Below, in pieces: positions 9,132 to 17,170 of a stretch of DNA of 64,000 nucleotides (its first letter is position 1; each line of letters opens with the position of its first letter). The notes below the pieces were generated by a model, which saw nothing but the letters and a program-made list of their open reading frames with translations, was not told the DNA's origin and did not search any database. Source of the stretch: Chloroflexota bacterium (GTDB lineage: Bacteria > Chloroflexota > Dehalococcoidia > Lucifugimonadales > UBA3495); NCBI GenBank assembly GCA_009840165.1, contig VXOG01000059.1, positions 52,581-116,580 on the forward strand. Reading direction: 5' to 3'. A program made the translations under genes and the position numbers.

Positions 9132-9170
9132 CCCTCTCCCTTGACGGGAGAGGGCTGGGGTGAGGGTGAA
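9132..9170. repeat. Dispersed palindromic repeat, family R1 copy 1
   Basis: The hairpin arms CCCTCTCCC / GGGAGAGGG around a TTGAC loop are followed by CTGGGGTGAGGGTGAA. A copy with 35 of 39 identical bases lies inside ybeY at 16278-16316, and a variant is at 46736-46800. This unit type is widespread between bacterial genes. Here it follows the HtrA-like gene. Confidence 0.85.
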
Positions 9171-9182
9171 TCCTTGAAATCA

Positions 9183-9218
9183 AACGCCGACGGCCTTTTC
9201 GCCGTCGGCGTTGTTTTT
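9183..9218 (+). terminator. Intrinsic terminator after the HtrA-like gene
   Basis: A perfect 12-bp stem AACGCCGACGGC / GCCGTCGGCGTT with a six-base loop (CTTTTC) is followed by GTTTTT. It ends transcription from the plus-strand protease gene before the oppositely oriented tRNA genes. Confidence 0.85.
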
Positions 9219-9221
9219 CGG

Positions 9222-9297
9222 TGGCGCGCCTGGCAGGACTCGAACCCGCAACCCCTGGGTCCGAAGCCCAGTGCTCTGTCCATTGAGCTACAGGCGC
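9222..9297 (-). tRNA. tRNA-Arg (anticodon UCG)
   Basis: The minus-strand cloverleaf has acceptor stem GCGCCTG / CAGGCGC, D-arm 'AGCTCAATGGACAGAGC', anticodon stem CTGGG/CCCAG around loop CTTCGGA (anticodon TCG, reading CGA/CGG), and T-arm 'GCGGGTTCGAGTCCTGC'. The discriminator is G and the terminal CCA is encoded. Confidence 0.95.
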
Positions 9298-9327
9298 ACG
9301 GTACATCGCGTCAAGAGATTTGGATAG

Positions 9328-9405
9328 TGGGGCGAGCAACGGGATTCGAACCCGTGATCTCCTGTGCCACAGACAGGCGCCTTCGACCACTTGGCTATGC
9401 TCGCC
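9328..9405 (-). tRNA. tRNA-His (anticodon GUG)
   Basis: The minus-strand cloverleaf has acceptor stem GCGAGCA / TGCTCGC, anticodon stem CCTGT/ACAGG around loop CTGTGGC (anticodon GTG), T-arm with 'GGTTCGAATCC', and encoded CCA. An extra 5' G opposite C73 (position 9405) is the histidine-tRNA identity element. The tRNA-Arg gene lies 31 nt downstream on the same strand, so the two are probably one transcript. From here to 9657 nothing else recognisable is seen. Confidence 0.95.
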
Positions 9406-9657
9406 GCGCGTACAACATTGACAACTTTAAGCTGCCAACCGTGAGTATAGGTTAGCACACCTCCCAAATCCGCACAATACGCGCAGCGCGTGGGCCGCGT
9501 TATGTTTCCGGTAGCGCTTATGTGATAACTCTCTCCTCCCGGTTTGCCGTACCCGATGCGGGAGCCTACAATGCGTGCCAACAAAGAGGCGCCTCCACCC
9601 GGGAATCAGCCACGCTGATACGGCTGCCCGGACGGACATTCCCTAAAGGTGAGGGTT

Positions 9658-10893
9658 ATGCAAGAGGTCCAGGCGGAACCACAGGCTGACCGTTCGCACC
9701 TGCCCCTGGGGGGAAGAACCATCATGCCCGGCCTGGCCTCCGGGCACGTGGTGTTTCACTGGATAGTGCAGAGCTTCATCGTGGTGCTTCCCGAAATCCA
9801 GGCTGCGTTCAGCCTGTCGGCGGTCGGCGTGGGCGGACTGCTATCGGCCCGGGAAGTCGCGGCGGGCATAGTCGCCCTGCCGGGTGGAGTCGCGGTAGAT
9901 ATTGTGCGGCGATACTGGGGGCTGTTGCTGGCGGTGTGTTTGGGCGTTTGCGCCCTGGGGTCGTTGGTCATTGGGGTGTCACCCGTTTATGTGCTGCTGC
10001 TCATCGGAATTGCGGCGGTGGCGGCGTCCCATTCCATCTGGCACCTGCCGGCATCGTCGTCGCTGTCGTATCACTACGCACAGCGGCGGGGAATGGCGCT
10101 GTCGATTCATGGCGTTGGCGGCAGCATCGGCGACGTGGCGGGGCCGGTGGTCACCGGAGCGTTGTTGCTGTTTCTCACGTGGCAGAATTTGCTCAGCCTC
10201 TACGCCGCGGTGCCGCTGATCCTGGGCGTGCTGGCGCTGTGGGCGTTCCGCAACATCGGGCGAGTGAGAGAAGAGGAGGAATCCGGCGCCGATATGGCGA
10301 GCCGAGTGGCGGCGACCAAGCAGTTGCTCAGAAACCCGGCCCTCTGGGGCCTGATGTCGGTGCGGGGCTTCCGCTCCATGGCGCTGGTAGCGCTGGTAAC
10401 CATCCTGCCGCTGTACCTGGACAACGACCTGGGATTGAGCGAGTGGAACCGGGGATTCCACATCGGCCTGCTGATCGCCGTCGGCCTGGTCGCCAAGACC
10501 GGCGCCGGCTACCTTTCTGACCGGTTCGGACGTAAAACGGTGCTGGTGCCGGGCCTGGTGTGGTCCTGCATTATGGCGCTGGGGTTGGTGTTGTTTGACG
10601 GCGGTATCATGCTCACCGTCACCATCGCGCTGCTGGGACTGTTCCTATACCCGGACCAGCCCATCCTGACCGCTACCGTATTCGACGTTGTGGGGCGCGA
10701 AGTGGCATCCACCGGGTTGGGAGTGGTGGCGTTCGCCGCGTTCCTGATGGCCGCGACATCGTCCGTGATTGCCGGCGCGCTCTACGAATGGGGCGGGTTC
10801 CCGGCGGCGGTGTACTTCATCGCAGCGCTGTTCGCCGTGTCGGCGGTGGTATTCCTCATACTGCCGGTAGCCAACCGGGCGGCCGACGCCTGA
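9658..10893 (+). CDS. Major facilitator superfamily transporter
   Basis: The 411-residue protein has about 12 hydrophobic segments. The loop between segments 8 and 9 carries 'GYLSDRFGRKTVLVPG', the MFS loop motif G-x3-D-R-x-G-R-(R/K), and the first half has 'EVAAGIVALPGGVAVDIVRRYWG'. It is an inner-membrane secondary transporter; the substrate cannot be inferred. ATG 9658 is preferred over the GTG nine bases upstream because AGGTGAG lies just before it. The gene converges with the small membrane gene at 10901-11455, leaving only 7 nt between stops. Confidence 0.88.
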   Translation: MQEVQAEPQADRSHLPLGGRTIMPGLASGHVVFHWIVQSFIVVLPEIQAAFSLSAVGVGGLLSAREVAAGIVALPGGVAVDIVRRYWGLLLAVCLGVCALGSLVIGVSPVYVLLLIGIAAVAASHSIWHLPASSSLSYHYAQRRGMALSIHGVGGSIGDVAGPVVTGALLLFLTWQNLLSLYAAVPLILGVLALWAFRNIGRVREEEESGADMASRVAATKQLLRNPALWGLMSVRGFRSMALVALVTILPLYLDNDLGLSEWNRGFHIGLLIAVGLVAKTGAGYLSDRFGRKTVLVPGLVWSCIMALGLVLFDGGIMLTVTIALLGLFLYPDQPILTATVFDVVGREVASTGLGVVAFAAFLMAATSSVIAGALYEWGGFPAAVYFIAALFAVSAVVFLILPVANRAADA

Positions 10894-10900
10894 AGCGACA

Positions 10901-11455
10901 TCAGGCGTCGTTGGAATCGGGGGGAGGCTCGTCAAAGGGTTCGCCCGACGCTTGGGCTGCCTGCATCCGCGCCAGCCATTCGCGCCATGCGGCGTTTGAT
11001 TCTGCGCGGCCTTCCTCGCGGCCTTCCTCGCGGCCTTCCTCACGGCCTTCCTCGCGGCCTTCCTCACGGCCTTCCTCGCGACCCTCCGTCTGCGCTTTCT
11101 CACGTTCCTTCTTGTGCTCTTCAAGCAGTTTCTGACGCTCTACGCGCTGTTTCCGGCGCTGCTCACGCTGGTAATACGCTGCGATCACCATTGCTGTTGC
11201 CTCCACAGAAATCGGGCTGAACACCCCGCAGAATATCACGGTTGGGATAATGTCGGCAGTGATCGCCGGCGGTATCTGATACCACCGCAACACCGGGGCC
11301 GCGGCCAACCGCGCCGCGATGTTGACGCCTGTCATGGCAGTTACGCTGGCGCCGAAAACCCAGAAGTGCCATCGCAAACGGCGAATGGGTATCGGCAGCC
11401 CGAAGATGGATCCCCATTCGGATTCCTCATCGCGGTTCCCCCGGCCATCCTGCAT
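10901..11455 (-). CDS. Membrane-anchored protein with EEGR tandem repeats
   Basis: This 184-residue protein has two predicted membrane segments (about residues 30-50 'WHFWVFGASVTAMTGVNIAA' and 62-92 'AITADIIPTVIFCGVFSP'). A long, highly charged helix follows: 'REQRRKQRVERQKLLEEHKK', then about seven tandem 'EEGR' units, and an acidic C-terminal tail. The tail is likely a cytoplasmic coiled coil or single helix. I do not recognise the family. The repeats are encoded by a 12-bp tandem array that could change length by slippage in whole 4-residue steps. Start ATG 11455 has no strong ribosome binding site. Confidence 0.65.
   Translation of the reverse strand: MQDGRGNRDEESEWGSIFGLPIPIRRLRWHFWVFGASVTAMTGVNIAARLAAAPVLRWYQIPPAITADIIPTVIFCGVFSPISVEATAMVIAAYYQREQRRKQRVERQKLLEEHKKEREKAQTEGREEGREEGREEGREEGREEGREEGRAESNAAWREWLARMQAAQASGEPFDEPPPDSNDA
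11008..11079. repeat. 12-bp tandem repeat array inside coding sequence
   Basis: Six full copies of GGCCTTCCTCGC (two with A in place of the last G) lie head to tail, encoding EEGR units on the minus strand. The unit length is a multiple of three, so copy-number change would keep the frame. Confidence 0.95.
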
Positions 11456-11467
11456 AACAGTTGAGGG

Positions 11468-12646
11468 TCAGCAGTTCCCCATTTCGGTCAGGCGACCCTC
11501 ACGCCACGCCACCATGCCGCCCTTCACCGTGGCGAAGGTATCCAGGCGCAGGGAGCCGTCCACGTTGTGCCCGGCCATGTCGTGCCAGACGAACCGGCCC
11601 TGGCGCTGCTCCCACACGGCGGCGTCGCCCTCCATGCCCACGGCCAGCGAGCCTATGCTGTCCTGCAATCCCAGCACCTGCGCGGGACGGCTGGTGCTGG
11701 CGGTGATGGCGTCGGCCAGGGGCATCCCCAGAGCGTGGAACTTGCTCACCAGGTCGTTCATCAGATAGACGATGCGGCCGGGGGGAGCGATGTGAATGTC
11801 GGTGCTGATGGTATCGGGGAGCAAGCCCTGGTCCATGGCGGCCTTGACCACCTCAACGTCGCAGTGGACACCGGCGTGGGCCACGTCCATGACGACGCCC
11901 CGGTCGGCGGCGGCGCGCACTTCAGGCCGGATCTGGCCGGCATTGTCCAGGATGTTTTCGGGCAGGCCGTTGAAGGCGTGGGTGGAGATGTCGCCGGGGC
12001 CGAGGTGCTCAAGCACGTCGGGCAGGGGTATGGGCGTGCCGCTTACATGAACCATGAGGCGAACGCCTGCTTCGGTTGCGGCCTCCTTGGCTCGGGCCAT
12101 CGCCTCGTGAGCGTTCCAGCGGGCCACCGCGTCGTAGTGCATCCGCACCTTGACGCCGAATATGAACCCGGGGTTCTCCTTGATGGCCTGCACCGTCTGC
12201 CCCACGTCAATGATGCGCATGTCGTGGAGGCCGCCCCCAAGCACCCGGTTGGCAGCCAGCCCGACCGCGCCGATGTGCAGGAACGCGATGAGCCGGGTAC
12301 GGTGCGCCGGAAAAACGTAGTCCCGCATGGCGCCGTAGTTGAGGAAGCCGGCGCTTCCGGCATCGACGCCGGTGGTGACGCCGCTGCCGAGGCAGGTCTG
12401 GTCGGCGTGTACTGCCGTGCCGCTGCCGCCGTGGTAGAAGTGGCCGTGCAGGTCGATGAGGCCGGGAGTCACCAGCTTGCCGGATACGTCAACGGTCTGG
12501 ATCGCGCTGGCCGGGTCGATGTTCTCGGCGACGACGGCGACTTTGCCATCCTTGAAGGCGATGTCCCAGGGTTCGTTGTCAATACCTTGGGCCGGGTCCA
12601 GCAGGTTACCGCCGGTGAGCGCCAGGTCGTAGATTGCAGTAGTCAT
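11468..12646 (-). CDS. Amidohydrolase/deacetylase family metallohydrolase
   Basis: The 392-residue member of the amidohydrolase superfamily is closest in pattern to the dihydroorotase-like 'amidohydrolase/deacetylase' group. Visible metal-site motifs are 'GLIDLHGHFYHGG' (HxH after strand 1), a lysine in 'FGVKVRMHYDA', histidines in 'VRLMVHVSG' and 'DISTHAFNG', and an Asp in 'TISTDIHI'. The N-terminal 'DLALTGGNLLDPAQGID' and the C-terminal 'GMEGDAAVWEQRQGRFVWHD' form the beta-sandwich flanks. It probably hydrolyses a cyclic amide or N-acyl compound; the substrate is unknown. ATG 12646 was chosen; a TTG three codons upstream is possible, and GGAGG lies 12 nt before the ATG and 3 nt before the TTG. 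Confidence 0.85.
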   Translation of the reverse strand: MTTAIYDLALTGGNLLDPAQGIDNEPWDIAFKDGKVAVVAENIDPASAIQTVDVSGKLVTPGLIDLHGHFYHGGSGTAVHADQTCLGSGVTTGVDAGSAGFLNYGAMRDYVFPAHRTRLIAFLHIGAVGLAANRVLGGGLHDMRIIDVGQTVQAIKENPGFIFGVKVRMHYDAVARWNAHEAMARAKEAATEAGVRLMVHVSGTPIPLPDVLEHLGPGDISTHAFNGLPENILDNAGQIRPEVRAAADRGVVMDVAHAGVHCDVEVVKAAMDQGLLPDTISTDIHIAPPGRIVYLMNDLVSKFHALGMPLADAITASTSRPAQVLGLQDSIGSLAVGMEGDAAVWEQRQGRFVWHDMAGHNVDGSLRLDTFATVKGGMVAWREGRLTEMGNC

Positions 12647-12697
12647 GGGAACCAAATTCCTCCGATTTCACGAATCTAATAGCCTATAATGTTGCGG

Positions 12698-12726
12698 GTA
12701 GGGGCGGGTTTGAAACCCGCCCCTAC
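12698..12726. repeat. 29-bp palindromic repeat, family R2 copy 1
   Basis: Perfect inverted arms GTAGGGGCGGGTTT / AAACCCGCCCCTAC around a central G. Identical or near-identical copies lie at 48204-48232 and 50344-50372, always between genes. Confidence 0.95.
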
Positions 12727-12751
12727 ATAGTGTCGGTATCCTTCCGGAGAC

Positions 12752-13225
12752 TCAATCCTCGTCCCAATAGTAGTCTTCGGCGCTGAGGTTTTCCAGCCAC
12801 CAGCGGCGCAGGCGAGGCAGCACCAGCTCCTTGGGCTTGCGGAAATCGGCCTCCACGAAGTCCAGCGAGTCGGGCAGCGGACGGGCCTCCCACTTCTGGA
12901 TGGCCTCCAGGATGAAGCGGCGCACCATTTCGGGCGAGCGGGCTTCCAGCCGTCCCAGCTGGTAGGCCAGCGTAACGGCCATCTGCATCTGGCAAATCAG
13001 CGCGTGGGCATCCTCTTCACGGATGTTTTCCGGCATGGCGCCGGACTGGTCGATGAAATCGTCCAGAACCTGGCCGATAATCAGGGGTGGATCGTTCTCA
13101 TCCTGTTCCGGCAAAAACTCGGTCAGCCGGTCGGTGAGGTCGGCGACTCCGTCTTCAGGCAGGGCGAAATCGGCCCATTGGTCGCCGCCGGATTCGGAGA
13201 GGGGACGGTACTGTTCGTCACTCAT
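12752..13225 (-). CDS. Uncharacterised acidic protein, 157 residues
   Basis: A soluble, acidic protein of unknown family. The N-terminal third is low-complexity and acidic ('LPEQDENDPPLI'). The middle is helical ('DAHALICQMQMAVTLAYQLG' and 'SPEMVRRFILEAIQKW'), and the tail is Trp-rich ('LRRWWLENLSAEDYYWDED'). ATG 13225 is the only good start. It lies alone between repeats and the divergent DUF11 gene, so context gives no function. Confidence 0.6.
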   Translation of the reverse strand: MSDEQYRPLSESGGDQWADFALPEDGVADLTDRLTEFLPEQDENDPPLIIGQVLDDFIDQSGAMPENIREEDAHALICQMQMAVTLAYQLGRLEARSPEMVRRFILEAIQKWEARPLPDSLDFVEADFRKPKELVLPRLRRWWLENLSAEDYYWDED

Positions 13226-13553
13226 CGTAGGGTCTCACAGGGGCTGACTTGGCCGGCCGGAGAATCGCGTTTGGCGCTGCGATTTTCGGCCGGCGAGGAT
13301 TGCCGATCCACAAAAGCAATTGTATCACGGAGGAGATTAAGTCCCCACGAACGGTAGCGGTAGAGCAATGGGCACTCTCCCACTGAGGCGGACTCTCAAC
13401 TACAAACTGGATAGGAATGGTTGTTTTTTTAGATTGACACAATTGGGCGCCACTGGCACAATTACTTGCGCTGTGAGCCAATTGGCGCGTCACGAATGCA
13501 CCAGTGTGGGCTCTCAAGTCGATCCCAAACTCCAATATAAAAGGAACTACGAT

Positions 13554-15899
13554 ATGAAGGTATTTACTGGACGGTCTTTGCCTTGGATACTCGGTAGTGT
13601 GGCGTTATTGGCCATCGTCGGAGCGGTCCTTGCCGGAGCGATGCTTTCCACCAGTTCATCGCAGGCCACAGCTGCTATACCGCAGGACAACTTGACTGAA
13701 TCCCTTCCCATAACCCACCCGGTGGATGCCAGCCTGGCGCCCGCCGCTCCGGAATTTGCCACGGTGATTCAGGACGAAGGCGGAGAGCCGGCAGTGTCGC
13801 AGCAGCAATCACGCACTCCGGCGAATATCAGGATAGAACCAGAGGAAGACTGGAACCCGGTGAAGACCCAACATACTTTCACCGTTACGGTCACTGATGC
13901 CGGCAACGCCCCCGTTGCCGGCGCTGACGTTGAGCTGATCCTCAATCGGTTCAGCGGAGCCGTTGACGCTGAAGGCAACACGATATTCTCAGTGGGCGAT
14001 ATTGTCTCCATAGATGACGGCGAAAAGGTGGACAACACCTTCGGCACGGTAACCACCAATGCCAGCGGGCAAGCGACCTTTACCATCACGTCCACCCGAG
14101 AGGGCGATACCGACGTCACGGCTTACGCCCCAGGCATCTTGGACGCAGACAAGCATAAGGTGTTTGCGGTCAAGCACTGGATTGACATGAACGTGGATTG
14201 CCCTCCCGCTACGGCAACCAACCAAGCGGGAACGACGCACGACATGACGATAACGGTCTCTAGGGCCAGCGCCAGCAGGGACGTGGACGGCAATCCTGCT
14301 GCCCCATTGGAGGGTCAGGTCGTTGCCTGGAGAATTACTGATAACGATCCAGCCGCAACACTCACCCGGATGGAAACCACGACTGACTCGCGCGGACAAG
14401 CCACCGCTACGCTTGAGCAGGTGACTCCCGCTCCCGGAGACAACGAGGTCACGATCTCGGTCGTGGATGCGGACAACCGCCCGATGTTCAACTGCACCAT
14501 CGTCAAGCAGTGGGTTGCCGGCCAGCTTGGAATCACTAAGACGGCGTCGACAGACACAGTCAACATCGGTGAAGAGGTCACATTCACGATCCTAGTACAG
14601 AACTTGAACGAGGCTGGCAGCTTGACCGGGGTGGACGTCGAGGACATTTTGCCAGGCGGGTTTGAAACCAGCGACCAACTCGTTTGGGAGGGCCTGACGC
14701 TCGCAGCCGGCGCAACCGAAACCCTCACCATCACTGCAAGGGCCATCGATACGGGCACCTACACCAACACGGTTGAGGCAATCTCCATTGAAGACCCGGG
14801 CCCAGCTTCCGGTTCGGCCACGGTCACCGTAGTGGCTCCTGACGTAACGGTCAGCAAGTCGGTTGCTCCCGAAAGGATTCTGGTAGGCGAGCAGGCCACC
14901 TTCACTATCACTGTCACCAATAACAACCAAACCGCGGCCGCGAACAACGTCCAGATTACTGACGTTCTGGATCCGGGTCTTGTGATCTTATCGAGTGACT
15001 TGGTATCGACGATCGCACAGCTGCCGGCCCTCGGAACCCAAGTGTTTACGGTTACCGTTCGGGCAGATGAGGAAGGATTCCTCGGAAACGACGTCACCGT
15101 TGATTGGACCGAGCGGTTACCGAGCGGCCTGCCTGAAGCCAGTGCCCGCGCTGTCGTCGAAGCATTGACGCCCGACATCAGCTTGACCAAGACCACTAGA
15201 GACGGCAGTTTGCTGTACACGGGTGAATCGGGAACCTACACCATCACCGCGGAGAATAACGGTCAAGCCGATCTCACCAACGTGAGGATCATCGACACCA
15301 TCCCAGGCAATATGTCCTACGTCAGCAGCGACGGCGGCACCACCGGCACGGATGCCAATGGCAACACGACAGTTACCTGGAGCGCCTTTGCTCTGCCGGT
15401 CGGAGCGGTCGAAGAGCGGACGATCACGCTACACGCGGACACGGTCTGTGACAGCTGCCCCAATATGGCCAGCGTAACCACTGCCGAAGGCCCCGAGGAT
15501 ACGGCTGAGCAGGACATCCAAATCTTGCCGGCCACCGGCGGAAATATCAGGATCTCCGAAAACACTGGCGCGCTGATGCGCGTGGGAGAGACGGTCGAAT
15601 TCACCGCCACGGTGGAAAACGAGAACGACATAACCCCGATGACCGAGGTTGATGTGTCCATTGAGGTCAGCGATCACTTCAGTATCATTACCACACCAGA
15701 TGGCGCCTCTATCATCGGCAACACGGTGGCGTTCACCCAGATCCCATCTCTCGCGCCAGGCGAATCCCGGCAGTTCACAATCACTGTTGAGGCCGTGTCC
15801 GACGGGTCGGGGACCGGTACTGCCCATCTGGAATACGCGGAGTTCGGGCAGAGCCTGAGCCACGACGCAGGCATCAACATCCTGCCGTCGCGGCAGTAG
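13554..15899 (+). CDS. Secreted surface protein with DUF11-type repeats
   Basis: This 781-residue protein starts at ATG 13554, preceded by AAGGA. An N-terminal signal anchor ('WILGSVALLAIVGAVLAGAML') precedes a Pro/Ser linker. Two Ig-like (Big/invasin-type) domains follow (about residues 85-310, e.g. 'DAGNAPVAGADVELILN', 'ASGQATFTITSTREGD'). Then come at least four DUF11-like repeats, each with the pattern 'hTKT/S....V..G E..TfTI...N........V.I.D..P' (for example 'LGITKTASTDTVNIGEEVTF', 'VTVSKSVAPERILVGEQATF', 'ISLTKTTRDGSLLYTGESGT'). No LPxTG or C-terminal anchor is visible. A structural envelope or adhesion role is likely. The frame is open for 62 codons upstream, but without a signal peptide or RBS. 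Confidence 0.85.
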   Translation: MKVFTGRSLPWILGSVALLAIVGAVLAGAMLSTSSSQATAAIPQDNLTESLPITHPVDASLAPAAPEFATVIQDEGGEPAVSQQQSRTPANIRIEPEEDWNPVKTQHTFTVTVTDAGNAPVAGADVELILNRFSGAVDAEGNTIFSVGDIVSIDDGEKVDNTFGTVTTNASGQATFTITSTREGDTDVTAYAPGILDADKHKVFAVKHWIDMNVDCPPATATNQAGTTHDMTITVSRASASRDVDGNPAAPLEGQVVAWRITDNDPAATLTRMETTTDSRGQATATLEQVTPAPGDNEVTISVVDADNRPMFNCTIVKQWVAGQLGITKTASTDTVNIGEEVTFTILVQNLNEAGSLTGVDVEDILPGGFETSDQLVWEGLTLAAGATETLTITARAIDTGTYTNTVEAISIEDPGPASGSATVTVVAPDVTVSKSVAPERILVGEQATFTITVTNNNQTAAANNVQITDVLDPGLVILSSDLVSTIAQLPALGTQVFTVTVRADEEGFLGNDVTVDWTERLPSGLPEASARAVVEALTPDISLTKTTRDGSLLYTGESGTYTITAENNGQADLTNVRIIDTIPGNMSYVSSDGGTTGTDANGNTTVTWSAFALPVGAVEERTITLHADTVCDSCPNMASVTTAEGPEDTAEQDIQILPATGGNIRISENTGALMRVGETVEFTATVENENDITPMTEVDVSIEVSDHFSIITTPDGASIIGNTVAFTQIPSLAPGESRQFTITVEAVSDGSGTGTAHLEYAEFGQSLSHDAGINILPSRQ

Positions 15900-15995
15900 T
15901 AGGCACTGCGCACCGGACGCAGCAACAGCGTAACCGGACAAACGGGAGCGGTCGCGCCACGGCGTGGCCGCTCCTAATTTCGTACAATCCCCAGC

Positions 15996-16613
15996 ATGAA
16001 CCACGCTCCTAGCCCGCTGCCCAACGTTACCGTAGCTGTGCAGTCCGATGATTTAGAGGACTGCGTGGGTGTCCCCGCGCCGGAATGGCTGGCCGCCGCC
16101 GTCCGACACGGACTGGCCCAGGCTCTTCCCGCCGACACGGTAGGCCAGGTCAGCCTGCTCATCACCGACGACGCAACGGTTCGGGAGCTGAACCGCCAAT
16201 ATCGCGGCCTGGACGAAACCACCGATGTACTGTCGTTCTCAGCGGAACACGGCGGCCATTGGGAGGGAACGGATACTTCCTCTCCTTTGACGGGAGAGGG
16301 CTGGGGTGAGAATGAACCGCCTGGCCAATTCCCCATCCCGGATGACGAACCGCCGCCCATTGGCGACATCGTAGTCTCGCTGCCCTATGCAGCGCGGCAG
16401 GCGGAACAGCAGGGTATTCCCCTGTGCCGGGAGTTGGCGCTGCTGCTGGTTCATGGCGCGTTGCATCTGTTGGGGCACGACCATTACGATGACGGGGAAC
16501 GCGCGGAGATGCAGCAGCTGGAACGGTTGGCGTTGGACGCTTTTTCGTCAGAATCAGGATTCACCGGTTCCTACCATCGACATCCCTGCGAAAGAACGTC
16601 ACCCCGTACTTGA
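15996..16613 (+). CDS. ybeY: Endoribonuclease YbeY (16S rRNA maturation) with a repeat-derived insertion
   Basis: The 205-residue protein has the zinc site 'HGALHLLGHDH' (His153, His157, His163) and the upstream motifs 'LNRQYRGLDETTDVLSF' and 'GDIVVSLPYAARQA' of YbeY, a metal-dependent RNase acting in 16S rRNA 3' processing and ribosome quality control. Between those motifs residues 95-107 ('SSPLTGEGWGENE') are encoded by a copy of dispersed repeat R1 inserted in frame. The last ten residues and the stop codon come from another repeat (16581-16629). The insertion lies where family members have a variable loop, so activity may survive. The zincin gene follows 119 nt downstream. Confidence 0.9.
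   Translation: MNHAPSPLPNVTVAVQSDDLEDCVGVPAPEWLAAAVRHGLAQALPADTVGQVSLLITDDATVRELNRQYRGLDETTDVLSFSAEHGGHWEGTDTSSPLTGEGWGENEPPGQFPIPDDEPPPIGDIVVSLPYAARQAEQQGIPLCRELALLLVHGALHLLGHDHYDDGERAEMQQLERLALDAFSSESGFTGSYHRHPCERTSPRT
16278..16316. repeat. Dispersed palindromic repeat R1, copy 2, inside ybeY
   Basis: Matches 35 of 39 positions with 9132-9170, including the loop TTGACGGGAGAGGG and CTGGGGTGAG. It lies in the reading frame of ybeY and adds 13 codons with no stop. Confidence 0.9.
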
Positions 16614-16702
16614 TACGGGGCAGGAATCCAGAAAGCCCATGCATCGGCAATGTCGAATAGGGGCAAGATTACCTGGATACCGGCTTTCGCCGGTATGACG
16701 GT
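16581..16702. repeat. Composite palindromic repeat R3, copy 1, spanning the ybeY stop codon
   Basis: The left part (16581-16629) contains the hairpin CCCCGTACTTGATACGGGG and closely matches 17769-17817. The right part has a second palindrome, ATACCGGCTTTCGCCGGTAT. The ybeY stop TGA (16611-16613) is the centre of the first hairpin. Confidence 0.85.
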
Positions 16703-16732
16703 TTTGAAGTCCAAGCAAATAGAGGTTGCACA

Positions 16733-17170
16733 ATGCGTATGTCCCGCGAGGAATTTGAGCAGCACGTGTTGTCTGCCTACGAACAGTTGCCCCAGTCGGC
16801 TCGGGCCGCAGTGGACGAGGGCAACATCGACATCGTGGTGGAGGACTGGCCCGGGCCGGAATCGGAAGGGGCCTTTGATCCGGACGCCGGAGATTCAAAT
16901 CCGCACAGTCTGTTCGTGGGAACGCCCCTCACTGATCGCCACGGCAGCCAGTCAACCCTGCTTGGCCTCTATGTTGGCATTCCCCTGATTGACCGTTACG
17001 GCGGCGAGCCGGCGCTGCCCGACTGCATCTACATCTACCGTCGCCCGATCCTGGAGGTTTGCGATTCTTACGACGCAGTGGTGGAGGAGATTCGCGTTAC
17101 GCTGCTCCACGAGATTGGGCATTACCTCGGCCTCGGCGAACAAGATCTGGAACGGCTCGGTTATGGCTGA
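16733..17170 (+). CDS. Metallopeptidase family protein (minimal zincin)
   Basis: The 145-residue protein carries 'LLHEIGHYLGLGEQDLERLG', an HExxH zinc motif (His126, Glu127, His130) with the family's C-terminal Leu-Gly end, and the preceding 'PDCIYIYRRPILEVC'. It matches the short possibly-peptidase zincins found beside pgpA or ybeY in many bacteria; a substrate is not known. An internal near-duplication is visible: residues 60-71 'LFVGTPLTDRHG' and 79-90 'LYVGIPLIDRYG'. Most relatives have only one such segment. Start ATG 16733 (a second ATG is two codons later). The 3' end overlaps pgpA by 8 nt. Confidence 0.85.
   Translation: MRMSREEFEQHVLSAYEQLPQSARAAVDEGNIDIVVEDWPGPESEGAFDPDAGDSNPHSLFVGTPLTDRHGSQSTLLGLYVGIPLIDRYGGEPALPDCIYIYRRPILEVCDSYDAVVEEIRVTLLHEIGHYLGLGEQDLERLGYG

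Noticed and set aside
11008..11079. CRISPR-like regular repeat
   Set aside because: The 12-bp units are contiguous without spacers and encode EEGR units inside an open gene.
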